Source: Mannheimia varigena (GTDB lineage: Bacteria; Pseudomonadota; Gammaproteobacteria; Enterobacterales; Pasteurellaceae). Taken from it: a stretch of DNA of 64,000 bases. The translations under genes were made by a program, and so were the position numbers. Where the stretch lies: positions 186,001-250,000 of the forward strand of contig NZ_CP016226.1 in the NCBI RefSeq assembly GCF_013377235.1, in the 5' to 3' direction. Shown here piece by piece: positions 53,100 to 60,458 of this stretch. Under the pieces are notes generated by a model. That model was not told the DNA's origin. It did no database searches and was given only the letters and a program-made list of their open reading frames with translations. Position 1 is the stretch's first letter. Each line of letters begins with the position of its first letter.

Positions 53100-53528
53100 A
53101 TGAAAACTTTTGTAGCAAAACCAGAAACAGTACAACGTGACTGGTATGTAGTAGATGCGACAGGTAAAACTTTAGGTCGTTTAGCTACTGAATTAGCACG
53201 CCGTTTACGCGGTAAACATAAAGCTGAATATACTCCGCACGTTGATACAGGTGATTACATCATCGTTATCAATGCAGAGAAAGTAGCAGTAACTGGCAAA
53301 AAAGAAACTGATAAAATCTACTACTGGCACACTGGCTACGTAGGTGGTATCAAAGATGCAACCTTCAAAGAAATGATTGCACGTCGTCCAGAAGCAGTGA
53401 TCGAGATCGCAGTTAAAGGTATGTTACCTAAAGGTCCTTTAGGTCGTGAAATGTTCCGTAAATTAAAAGTTTACGCAGGTAACGAACATAACCACGCTGC
53501 ACAACAACCACAAGTTTTAGACATCTAA
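53100..53528 (+). CDS. rplM: 50S ribosomal protein L13
   Basis: 142 residues, the same as E. coli; an early-assembly protein of the large subunit. MKTFVAKPETVQRDWYVVDA at the start and GPLGREMFRKLKVYAGNEHNH near the end are typical. It forms an operon with rpsI, 15 bases downstream. Confidence 0.98.
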   Translation: MKTFVAKPETVQRDWYVVDATGKTLGRLATELARRLRGKHKAEYTPHVDTGDYIIVINAEKVAVTGKKETDKIYYWHTGYVGGIKDATFKEMIARRPEAVIEIAVKGMLPKGPLGREMFRKLKVYAGNEHNHAAQQPQVLDI

Positions 53529-53543
53529 TCACGGAGCAGAAAA

Positions 53544-53939
53544 ATGACAGCAGCAAATCAAAACTACGGCACAGGTCGCCGCAAAAGCTCTTCAGCTCGT
53601 GTATTTATCAAACCGGGCAGTGGTAACATTACCATCAACCAACGTTCTTTAGAGGTTTACTTCGGTCGTGAAACTTCACGTATGATCGTACGTCAACCAT
53701 TAGAATTAGTTGAGTTAACAGATAAATTAGACCTATACATCACTGTAACTGGTGGTGGTATTTCTGGTCAAGCAGGTGCGATCCGTCACGGTATCACGCG
53801 TGCATTAATGGAATACGATGAAACTCTACGCCCAGCATTACGTGCTGCAGGCTTCGTTACTCGTGACGCACGTCGCGTTGAACGTAAAAAAGTGGGTTTA
53901 CACAAAGCACGTCGTCGTCCGCAATACTCAAAACGTTAA
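53544..53939 (+). CDS. rpsI: 30S ribosomal protein S9
   Basis: 131 residues; its basic C-terminal tail (KKVGLHKARRRPQYSKR) reaches the P-site tRNA. The start NYGTGRRKSSSARVFIKPG and the motif RHGITRAL are typical. The ribosome site CGGAGCAGAAAA precedes it. An intrinsic terminator follows. Confidence 0.98.
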   Translation: MTAANQNYGTGRRKSSSARVFIKPGSGNITINQRSLEVYFGRETSRMIVRQPLELVELTDKLDLYITVTGGGISGQAGAIRHGITRALMEYDETLRPALRAAGFVTRDARRVERKKVGLHKARRRPQYSKR

Positions 53940-53958
53940 TTTTATTTTCGTTTTCAAG

Positions 53959-53993
53959 AAAAAGGCAGGGTTTCCTGCCTTTTCTGTTTTTAC
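53959..53993 (+). terminator. Intrinsic terminator after rpsI
   Basis: AAAAGGCAGG and CCTGCCTTTT around GTTT, then CTG and a T-run. Confidence 0.88.
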
Positions 53994-54038
53994 CTGTATG
54001 CTAAAATAGCCATCATTTCATTTCAAACAGAGATCATT

Positions 54039-54818
54039 ATGTTAGCCATTATTTCCCCAGCCAAAACCCTTGATTTTGAAGGCAAAATTGACGGATTTGC
54101 ATTTTCTCAGCCAAATTTGACCGCTTACAGCCAAGAGCTAATTGATGTTTGCAAACAACTTTCGCCTGCGGAAGTAGGGAGTCTAATGTCGATTAGCGAT
54201 AAACTGGCAGCTCTTAACGTGGTACGTTTTGCCGAATGGCAACTTGAACATAACGAACAAAATGCAAAAGCGGCAATTTTTGCCTTTAAAGGTGATGTTT
54301 ATACAGGGCTAGATGCAGAAACGCTAAATAAAGAACAAATTGAATACGCCCAAAATCATTTGCGTATGCTCTCAGGCTTATACGGTTTATTAAAACCGTT
54401 AGATTTAATGCAGCCGTACCGCTTAGAAATGGGAACAAAATTAGCTAATTCAAAAGGCAAAGATCTGTACGCATTTTGGGGAAATACTATTACTGAAAAC
54501 TTACAAAAAGCGATTGACGAACAAGGCGATGATATTTTAGTTAATCTTGCTTCTGATGAATATTATGGAGCAGTTAAGTCTCAAAATCTAAATGCAACAA
54601 TCATCAAGCCGGTTTTTTTAGATGAGAAAAACGGTAAATATAAAGTGATCAGCTTCTATGCGAAAAAAGCAAGGGGAATGATGGTTCGCTTTATGTTAGA
54701 GACTCAACCAACTAAAATGGAGCAACTCAAACAGTTTAACTACGGTGGTTATTGGTTTGATGAGGAAAGTTCAACCGCAACAGAGTTGGTATTCAAGCGA
54801 GAAGAACAAAATGATTAA
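54039..54818 (+). CDS. yaaA: Peroxide stress protein YaaA (DUF328)
   Basis: 259 residues (E. coli 258). YaaA lowers free iron during peroxide stress and binds DNA through a helix-hairpin-helix-like fold. The family start LAIISPAKTLDFE and the motifs FKGDVYTGLDAE, LSGLYGLLKPLDLMQPYRLEMGT (near 112-134, given as limits), LASDEYYGAV and FYAKKARGMMVR are present. The stop overlaps the start of the next gene. An uptake core lies at about 54119. fieF, another metal-homeostasis gene, is two genes downstream. Confidence 0.94.
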   Translation: MLAIISPAKTLDFEGKIDGFAFSQPNLTAYSQELIDVCKQLSPAEVGSLMSISDKLAALNVVRFAEWQLEHNEQNAKAAIFAFKGDVYTGLDAETLNKEQIEYAQNHLRMLSGLYGLLKPLDLMQPYRLEMGTKLANSKGKDLYAFWGNTITENLQKAIDEQGDDILVNLASDEYYGAVKSQNLNATIIKPVFLDEKNGKYKVISFYAKKARGMMVRFMLETQPTKMEQLKQFNYGGYWFDEESSTATELVFKREEQND

Positions 54819-55389
54819 GCGTTTATTTAGCGGGAGAATGTTATTCGCCCCTACTATTTTGATTATGGTAGGTTGTGCTAGCCAAAGCTCGCAATTTGCG
54901 GTGCCAGAAAAAGTGGATTTTCAAGGGCAAATCTATACTAAAGTAACAGCCAATCAGCTTGATGAAATGCAGCATTTACTTTATTTGCCAGAAATCGGAA
55001 CGAAAAATCCTGAAAATTGGGATAAAGGCATTCTATTTTTCTTAGATAAAAACAGCAAAAACCAAACGTTAGAGCAGAGAGCCGTTTTTCGTCAATCCAG
55101 TTTTGCTAAACAACAAGATGTGATTGCGAATTTTAAAATTAAACAAAATGAACTCCAAAGTAGCGTAATCTATCCACCAACAGAACGTTTTAATAATGTA
55201 ATGCTAGAAGTAACGCGTGGGCGTAATTTGGATTGTGGGTATGGGCAGATCCAATTTTCAGATAAAAGATCGTTAAATAAAACAGAACTTGCAAAAAAAT
55301 CGAAAAATTTGACCGCTTACAACCAAGCAATAGCACAACTTGCTTTTGAATTTAATCAACTTGCTTGGTTAGTTGAATGTAGAAAATGA
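54811..55389 (+). CDS. Lipoprotein of unknown function
   Basis: 192 residues from the ATG at 54811, which overlaps the yaaA stop by eight bases. The lipobox is IMVGC (Cys22). The mature domain has no motif I recognise; from memory it may belong to a family restricted to Pasteurellaceae (DUF5358), which I could not check. The signal sequence is odd: Arg9 and the stretch SGRMLFAPT interrupt it, and those codons coincide with a degenerate palindromic repeat (54831-54854). An uptake core lies near its end (about 55311). The stop overlaps the fieF start, so yaaA, this gene, fieF and the zinc-ribbon gene form one tight group. Confidence 0.75.
   Translation: MIKRLFSGRMLFAPTILIMVGCASQSSQFAVPEKVDFQGQIYTKVTANQLDEMQHLLYLPEIGTKNPENWDKGILFFLDKNSKNQTLEQRAVFRQSSFAKQQDVIANFKIKQNELQSSVIYPPTERFNNVMLEVTRGRNLDCGYGQIQFSDKRSLNKTELAKKSKNLTAYNQAIAQLAFEFNQLAWLVECRK
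54831..54854 (-). repeat. Degenerate GTAGGG-type hairpin in a signal-peptide region
   Basis: The minus strand reads GTAG, then GGGGCGAAT, loop AAC, then ATTCTCCCG: the guaB-type unit with two mismatches in the second arm. It lies within codons 7-15 of the lipoprotein gene. Confidence 0.5.
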
Positions 55390-56291
55390 CAGAAAATTAT
55401 AACAAATTAGTGAAACGAGCCGCCAATTTTGCGATTATTGTTGCGGTTTCACTTATCCTTATTAAAGCCTTTGCCTGGTGGCAAACAGGCTCGATTTCCA
55501 TTTTAGCAGCAATGACGGATTCGGTTGTAGATCTGTTCGCCTCTCTTACTAATATTTTAGTGCTACGTTTTGCATTGCAACCTGCCGATGATAATCACGC
55601 CTTCGGACACGGTAAAGCTGAATCTTTAGCTGCACTGGCTCAAAGTGCCTTTATTTCTGGTTCGGCGGCGTTCTTGCTATTACAAGGCTTCCATAAACTA
55701 ACAAATCCAGGATTAATTAATCAGTCCCATATCGGGGTAATTGTGAGTATTGTCTCCATTATGGCGACGGCGATTTTAGTGTTATACCAACGTTATGTGG
55801 TAGAAATTACTCAAAGTCCTGCCATTGAGGCTGATTCTCTGCACTACCAAACCGATTTATTTATGAATGCGGCGATTTTGGTAGCAATGTTACTTAACGG
55901 AGCAGGTTTTATTTATGCAGATGCGATTTTTGCTATCGGTATTGCTCTTTATATCGCCTTCAATGCGGTAAAAATGTTTTGGGAAGCGGTACAAACCTTA
56001 CTCGATAAATCATTACCCGATGAAGAGATTGAGCAAATTAAAGAAATTGCCTCTCATCACCCAAATATTTTAGGTATTCACGATATTCAAACTCGCCGAG
56101 CAGGGGCAGTACGTTTTATCCAACTGCATTTGGAGTTAGATGATCATTTAACACTATTGGTGGCTCACGATATTACCGATAGCCTTGAGCAGAAATTGTT
56201 AGAAGCTTTTCCAATGTCAAAAGTGATTATTCATCAAGAACCGACCACAGTGGTTAAGCAAGAATTTCAAGATATGGCAGAGAATATTTAA
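55386..56291 (+). CDS. fieF: Cation-diffusion-facilitator iron/zinc efflux pump
   Basis: Inner-membrane proton-driven exporter of Fe(II), Zn and related metals. 301 residues (E. coli FieF 300). The metal site residues match E. coli position for position: D45 and D49 (TDSVVDLF), H153 and D157 (SLHYQTDLF), plus D68 and H75 (DDNHAFGHGKAE). Six membrane segments are followed by a cytoplasmic domain with HDIQTRRAG. Start and stop overlap the neighbouring genes (ATGA type). Confidence 0.94.
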   Translation: MTENYNKLVKRAANFAIIVAVSLILIKAFAWWQTGSISILAAMTDSVVDLFASLTNILVLRFALQPADDNHAFGHGKAESLAALAQSAFISGSAAFLLLQGFHKLTNPGLINQSHIGVIVSIVSIMATAILVLYQRYVVEITQSPAIEADSLHYQTDLFMNAAILVAMLLNGAGFIYADAIFAIGIALYIAFNAVKMFWEAVQTLLDKSLPDEEIEQIKEIASHHPNILGIHDIQTRRAGAVRFIQLHLELDDHLTLLVAHDITDSLEQKLLEAFPMSKVIIHQEPTTVVKQEFQDMAENI

Positions 56292-57046
56292 TGTATCAAG
56301 TTATCGTTCATTTTAGTTATCAACATTTTGAACAAGACCCTGTCACGTTAATTGGGCAGGTTTTAAATCAGTGGCTATATAATGGGCAAGTTATCGGCAG
56401 AGAAATGCCGATAACCTTTCATCAAACAGAATTTCAAGCCAGAGTTTGCACACCAGAGCAAGATAGTTTATTGCCAGCTAATAGCAGTGATGAAGTAAAT
56501 GAAGCACTATTACAAGCGGTCGAAAATGGTGTAACTTTTACTAGTTTTGAAATTGTTGGTCGTGATTATCAAGGCGAGGAAACGAGCCATAGTAAACAAC
56601 CTAAATTCCAAATTCTATACACAACGCATCTAGATACCTGTTCACCACTTTATGATGGCGAGCAATTTGCCCCTATTCCGCTTTATCGTTTGAAAGATCA
56701 AGTGTTGAGTGAAGCATTATTAGATTGGCAGCAGAATTGGCAAGCGTGTGATCTCTTGCAAATGAAAGGAGCTATTTTAGAAGAAAGTGCGTTAATGCAG
56801 ATCTCGGATAATAGAAGTGAATTGGCAATATCCGGCTTAGATTTATGCAAACAAGTGGAAGAAAAAACGCAGATTCCAACTTTTTATTATCTCTATCGCT
56901 TAGGTACCGATGAAATGGAAGAACACAATAGGAAATGTCCATCTTGTAATGGCGAGTGGAAGTTGGCATCTCCATTACACGATATTTTTCATTTTAAATG
57001 CGATCATTGCCGTTTAATTTCTAACCTTAGCTGGGAGTTGTTATAA
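56291..57046 (+). CDS. Zinc-ribbon protein of unknown function (DUF2310 type)
   Basis: 251-residue cytoplasmic protein. The C-terminus carries a zinc ribbon of two CxxC pairs (KCPSCNGEW near 216-224 and KCDHCRLIS near 237-245). The N-terminal 200 residues have no motif I know. The family has been described as possibly nucleic-acid binding, without a demonstrated role. Its start shares the last base of the fieF stop, so it is co-translated with a metal exporter. An uptake core is inside (about 56514-56522). Confidence 0.8.
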   Translation: MYQVIVHFSYQHFEQDPVTLIGQVLNQWLYNGQVIGREMPITFHQTEFQARVCTPEQDSLLPANSSDEVNEALLQAVENGVTFTSFEIVGRDYQGEETSHSKQPKFQILYTTHLDTCSPLYDGEQFAPIPLYRLKDQVLSEALLDWQQNWQACDLLQMKGAILEESALMQISDNRSELAISGLDLCKQVEEKTQIPTFYYLYRLGTDEMEEHNRKCPSCNGEWKLASPLHDIFHFKCDHCRLISNLSWELL

Positions 57047-57148
57047 CTTTTTATTATATTAAAGTAATAAATGATCTTTTAAAAATGCTGCAAACATAAT
57101 AGGCTTGCGGTATTTTTTTATTATACAGACTTATTTTTAGGAGGCTCT

Positions 57149-58474
57149 GTGCTTATTTTAAATTTAGCGGTTTTTGTCGCTATTTTATTTTTATTAGCAA
57201 GAATTTATAAATCTACGCAAAAACTAGGACAAACCGTATTTATCGGGTTAGTTTTAGGTCTTGCAAGCGGTGTGATTTTACAAACTTTTTACGAAAAGCC
57301 GATTATTGATTCAACTTTAGATTGGATTAACTTAGTCGGTAATGGCTATGTACGTTTATTACAAATGATCGTAATGCCGCTTGTCTTTGTTTCAATTCTA
57401 TCTGCAATTACTCGCTTAAAAGAGGCGGGAGCATTAGGCAAAATCAGTTTTGGTGTGTTGTCAGTATTATTAGTTACTACAGCAATTTCTGCAGTTATCG
57501 GCATTGCTTTGGTTTATCTATTCGATCTTTCAGCAGAAGGGTTAGTAGCCGGCACACGTGAAATTGCCGCACAAGAAAAAGTCGTTGGACGAGCAGAGCA
57601 AGTGAGTAACTTATCTGTACCGGCAATGTTACTTTCTTTTATTCCAAGAAATCCGTTCTTAGAATTAACGGGAGCAAATCCAACATCAATCATTAGCGTG
57701 GTTATTTTTTCTGCCTTATTAGGTTTTGCTGCATTAAGTTTAGGGAAAGAAGATAGAGATTTAGGTGAGCGTATTGCTCTAGGTGTAGAGACCCTAAATA
57801 AATTAGTGATGCGTTTAGTTCGTTTTGTTATTCGTCTAACGCCTTACGGTGTGTTTGCATTAATGATCAAAATGGCAGCAACTTCGCAATGGAGCGATAT
57901 CGTAAATTTAGGCAGTTTTATTGTTGCTTCTTACATCGCAATGGCATTAATGTTTGTAGTACACGGTATTTTGCTGTTCGTAGCTAAAGTAAATCCTTTA
58001 GATTATTACAAAAAAGTATTACCAACCCTCAGTTTTGCCTTTACTTCTCGTTCAAGTGCGGCAACGATCCCGCTGAATATTGAAACGCAAACGAACAAAC
58101 TAGGCAATCACAGTGTAATTGCAAACTTTGCGGCCACTTTTGGTGCAACTATTGGGCAAAATGGCTGTGCGGGAATTTATCCTGCGATGTTAGCGGTAAT
58201 GATTGCACCAACAGTCGGCGTTGATCCCTTTAGTTTAAATTACATTTTAACGCTGATTTTAGTGGTAGCGATTTCTTCATTTGGGATTGCTGGTGTTGGT
58301 GGCGGAGCAACATTTGCCGCGATTGTAGTATTATCAACCTTAAACTTACCAATTGAATTAGTGGGATTATTAATTTCTGTTGAACCTCTTATTGATATGG
58401 GACGTACCGCATTAAATGTAAACGGTGCAATGGTGGCAGGCACAATTACCAATAAATGGGTAAAACCTGAATAA
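57149..58474 (+). CDS. tcyP: L-cystine / dicarboxylate symporter (TcyP type)
   Basis: Sodium- or proton-coupled transporter of the DAACS (SLC1) family, 441 residues, GTG start with GGAGG seven bases upstream. Hairpin and transport motifs are visible: FTSRSSAATIPLNIE (about 293-307), FGATIGQNGCAGIYPAM (about 330-346) and GVGGGATFAAIVVLSTLNLP (about 384-403). The eight-segment SLC1 layout and the N-terminus resemble E. coli YdjN/TcyP, so cystine is the likely substrate; another dicarboxylate or amino acid is possible. Confidence 0.85.
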   Translation: MLILNLAVFVAILFLLARIYKSTQKLGQTVFIGLVLGLASGVILQTFYEKPIIDSTLDWINLVGNGYVRLLQMIVMPLVFVSILSAITRLKEAGALGKISFGVLSVLLVTTAISAVIGIALVYLFDLSAEGLVAGTREIAAQEKVVGRAEQVSNLSVPAMLLSFIPRNPFLELTGANPTSIISVVIFSALLGFAALSLGKEDRDLGERIALGVETLNKLVMRLVRFVIRLTPYGVFALMIKMAATSQWSDIVNLGSFIVASYIAMALMFVVHGILLFVAKVNPLDYYKKVLPTLSFAFTSRSSAATIPLNIETQTNKLGNHSVIANFAATFGATIGQNGCAGIYPAMLAVMIAPTVGVDPFSLNYILTLILVVAISSFGIAGVGGGATFAAIVVLSTLNLPIELVGLLISVEPLIDMGRTALNVNGAMVAGTITNKWVKPE

Positions 58475-58481
58475 AATAGAT

Positions 58482-58511
58482 AAAAAAGGGCGATTCTATC
58501 GCCCTTTTTTA
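58482..58511. terminator. Bidirectional terminator between tcyP and the nitroreductase gene
   Basis: AAAAAAGGGCGAT and ATCGCCCTTTTTT with a TCT loop. Confidence 0.92.
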
Positions 58512-58527
58512 TGGATTTCAGTATAAA

Positions 58528-59190
58528 TTATTCAATCCACTCAATCACTTCTTCGGTTGATTTGCGTGATTTTTTCTTAATATCTTTGTTACGATAACCA
58601 AAGGTTACCATACACGAAATACCATATTCATTAAGATCAAATAAGCCTTCATCTGCTAAAATTTGATTGACTTTATCATAATGGAACCCTTCAATCGGAC
58701 AAGAGTCAATACCGATTAAAGCCGCCCCTGTCATCATATTGCCTAACGCGATATAGGTTTGTTTGGTGCTCCAGTCAAATAAGGTACGCTCATTTTCGAG
58801 CAATTTCATATCGTCTTCTTGGAACGATTTGTAGCGAGCGATTGCGGCCTCAATTTGTTCGTCCGTTAAACCACGTTTCACCAAGTTTTCACGCATATAG
58901 GCAGAATCGTAACGCACGTTTTTACGAGTTAGAATAATGACTAAATGGCTCATTTCTTCCATTGGGTGTTTAATTCCCCACGTAAAAGGAGCGATTTTGC
59001 TACGAATTTCAGGGTTTTGAAGCACCAAAAACTTCCACGGCTCAGAACCAACGGAACTTGGTGAAAGACGCCCCAATTCCAAAATGTAATCCATATCTTC
59101 TTTGCTGATTTGTTTGCTGGTGTCGTAATGGCGGCACGCCGAGCGGAAATTAAAAGCGTCTAAAACTTGTTGTTTCGTAATGTTAAACAT
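58528..59190 (-). CDS. Nitroreductase family NAD(P)H-dependent flavoprotein
   Basis: FMN-dependent oxidoreductase of the NfsB/NfnB type, 220 residues from the ATG at 59190 (AAGGAAA upstream); a start at 59232 is rejected. FMN-binding residues are in FRSACRHYDTS (about 14-24) and LSPSSVGSEPWKFLVL (about 42-57), and GIDSCPIEGFHYDKV is a family motif near 165. The natural substrate (nitroaromatics, quinones, flavins) is unknown. It is divergent from pheS. Confidence 0.88.
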   Translation of the reverse strand: MFNITKQQVLDAFNFRSACRHYDTSKQISKEDMDYILELGRLSPSSVGSEPWKFLVLQNPEIRSKIAPFTWGIKHPMEEMSHLVIILTRKNVRYDSAYMRENLVKRGLTDEQIEAAIARYKSFQEDDMKLLENERTLFDWSTKQTYIALGNMMTGAALIGIDSCPIEGFHYDKVNQILADEGLFDLNEYGISCMVTFGYRNKDIKKKSRKSTEEVIEWIE

Positions 59191-59348
59191 AGCGTTTCCT
59201 TTTAGATTGAGGTGAATATTTGGCGTAATCATACCCTTATTTTTCAGAGAATGCTAATTTCGTTCACAAACGGTCTGTTTTTCAATTTTTCTGCGAAATT
59301 TAACCGCTTTCTTTACCTTAAAAATCAACAATTTAGCACAGCCTTTCA

Positions 59349-59377
59349 TTTACTTTTGTTTGCTAAAGTATTATTAT
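59349..59377 (+). promoter_or_regulatory. Probable pheST promoter
   Basis: -35 TTTACT (59349-59354) and -10 TATTAT (59372-59377), spacer 17 bases, about 38 bases upstream of the pheS start. AGAGGATAG provides the ribosome site. Confidence 0.55.
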
Positions 59378-59415
59378 TTCGGTAATTTTCATCAGTAAAA
59401 ATTTTAGAGGATAGA

Positions 59416-60399
59416 ATGCAGAACTTAGAGAGTTTGGTTGCACAAGCCGTTGAAGCAGTAAATGCAGCAAACGATGTCGCCGCATTAGAAGCGTTAAAAG
59501 TAGAATATTTCGGCAAAAAAGGACATTTCACTGCCTTAATGCAAGGTTTGCGTGATGTGCCGGCAGAAGAGCGTCCGGCAGTGGGTCAGAAAATTAATGA
59601 TGCCAAACAGATTGCCCAAGAAGCATTAAATGCGAAAAAAGAGACCTTAGAAGCGGCAGAATTAAATGCCAAATTAGCGAATGAAAGCATTGACGTTTCA
59701 TTGCCGGGGCGTAAAACCGAATTAGGTGGTTTGCACCCGGTTTCTATCACCATTGAGCGTGTGGTGAAATTCTTCTCTGAGTTAGGTTTTACGGTGGCAA
59801 ACGGCCCGGAAATCGAGACCGATTACTACAACTTTGATGCGTTAAATATTCCTGCCCATCACCCAGCTCGTGCCGATCACGACACCTTCTGGTTTGATGC
59901 AAAACGTTTGTTGAGAACCCAAACTTCCGGCGTACAAATCCGTACGATGGAAAATGTTAAACCACCAATCCGCATTGTGGCTCCGGGGCGTGTATATCGT
60001 AATGATTACGACCAAACCCATACACCAATGTTCCACCAAATCGAACTGCTTTATGTGGATAAAAAAGCAAACTTTACTGAGTTAAAAGGGTTGATCCACG
60101 ATTTCTTAAAAGCGTTCTTTGAAGAAGACTTACAAGTGCGTTTCCGTCCATCATTCTTCCCATTCACCGAGCCTTCGGCGGAAGTGGATGTAATGCGTCA
60201 AAACGGCAAATGGTTAGAAGTGTTAGGCTGCGGAATGGTTCACCCGAATGTGTTGCGTAACGTGGGCATCGATCCTGAAGAGTACAGCGGCTTTGCGGTT
60301 GGTATGGGAGTCGAGCGTTTAACAATGTTACGCTACAATGTAACGGATTTGCGTTCATTCTTCGAAAATGACTTACGTTTCTTAAAACAATTTAAATAA
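59416..60399 (+). CDS. pheS: Phenylalanyl-tRNA synthetase alpha subunit
   Basis: Catalytic subunit of the (alpha-beta)2 enzyme that charges tRNA-Phe. 327 residues, as in E. coli. An N-terminal coiled coil (about 1-90) is followed by the class II core: motif 1 around GPEIETDYYNFDALNIPAHHPAR, given here by its limits (about 130-152), motif 2 RVYRNDYDQTH, and motif 3 GVGMGVERLTMLRY-like GMGVERLTMLRY near the end. It is followed by pheT and then ihfA, the E. coli order. Confidence 0.97.
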   Translation: MQNLESLVAQAVEAVNAANDVAALEALKVEYFGKKGHFTALMQGLRDVPAEERPAVGQKINDAKQIAQEALNAKKETLEAAELNAKLANESIDVSLPGRKTELGGLHPVSITIERVVKFFSELGFTVANGPEIETDYYNFDALNIPAHHPARADHDTFWFDAKRLLRTQTSGVQIRTMENVKPPIRIVAPGRVYRNDYDQTHTPMFHQIELLYVDKKANFTELKGLIHDFLKAFFEEDLQVRFRPSFFPFTEPSAEVDVMRQNGKWLEVLGCGMVHPNVLRNVGIDPEEYSGFAVGMGVERLTMLRYNVTDLRSFFENDLRFLKQFK

Positions 60400-60458
60400 T
60401 TGAGCCGATACAAGCGGTGAAAAATAAGAAAAAATTTGCAAATTAAAGGATAAATATA

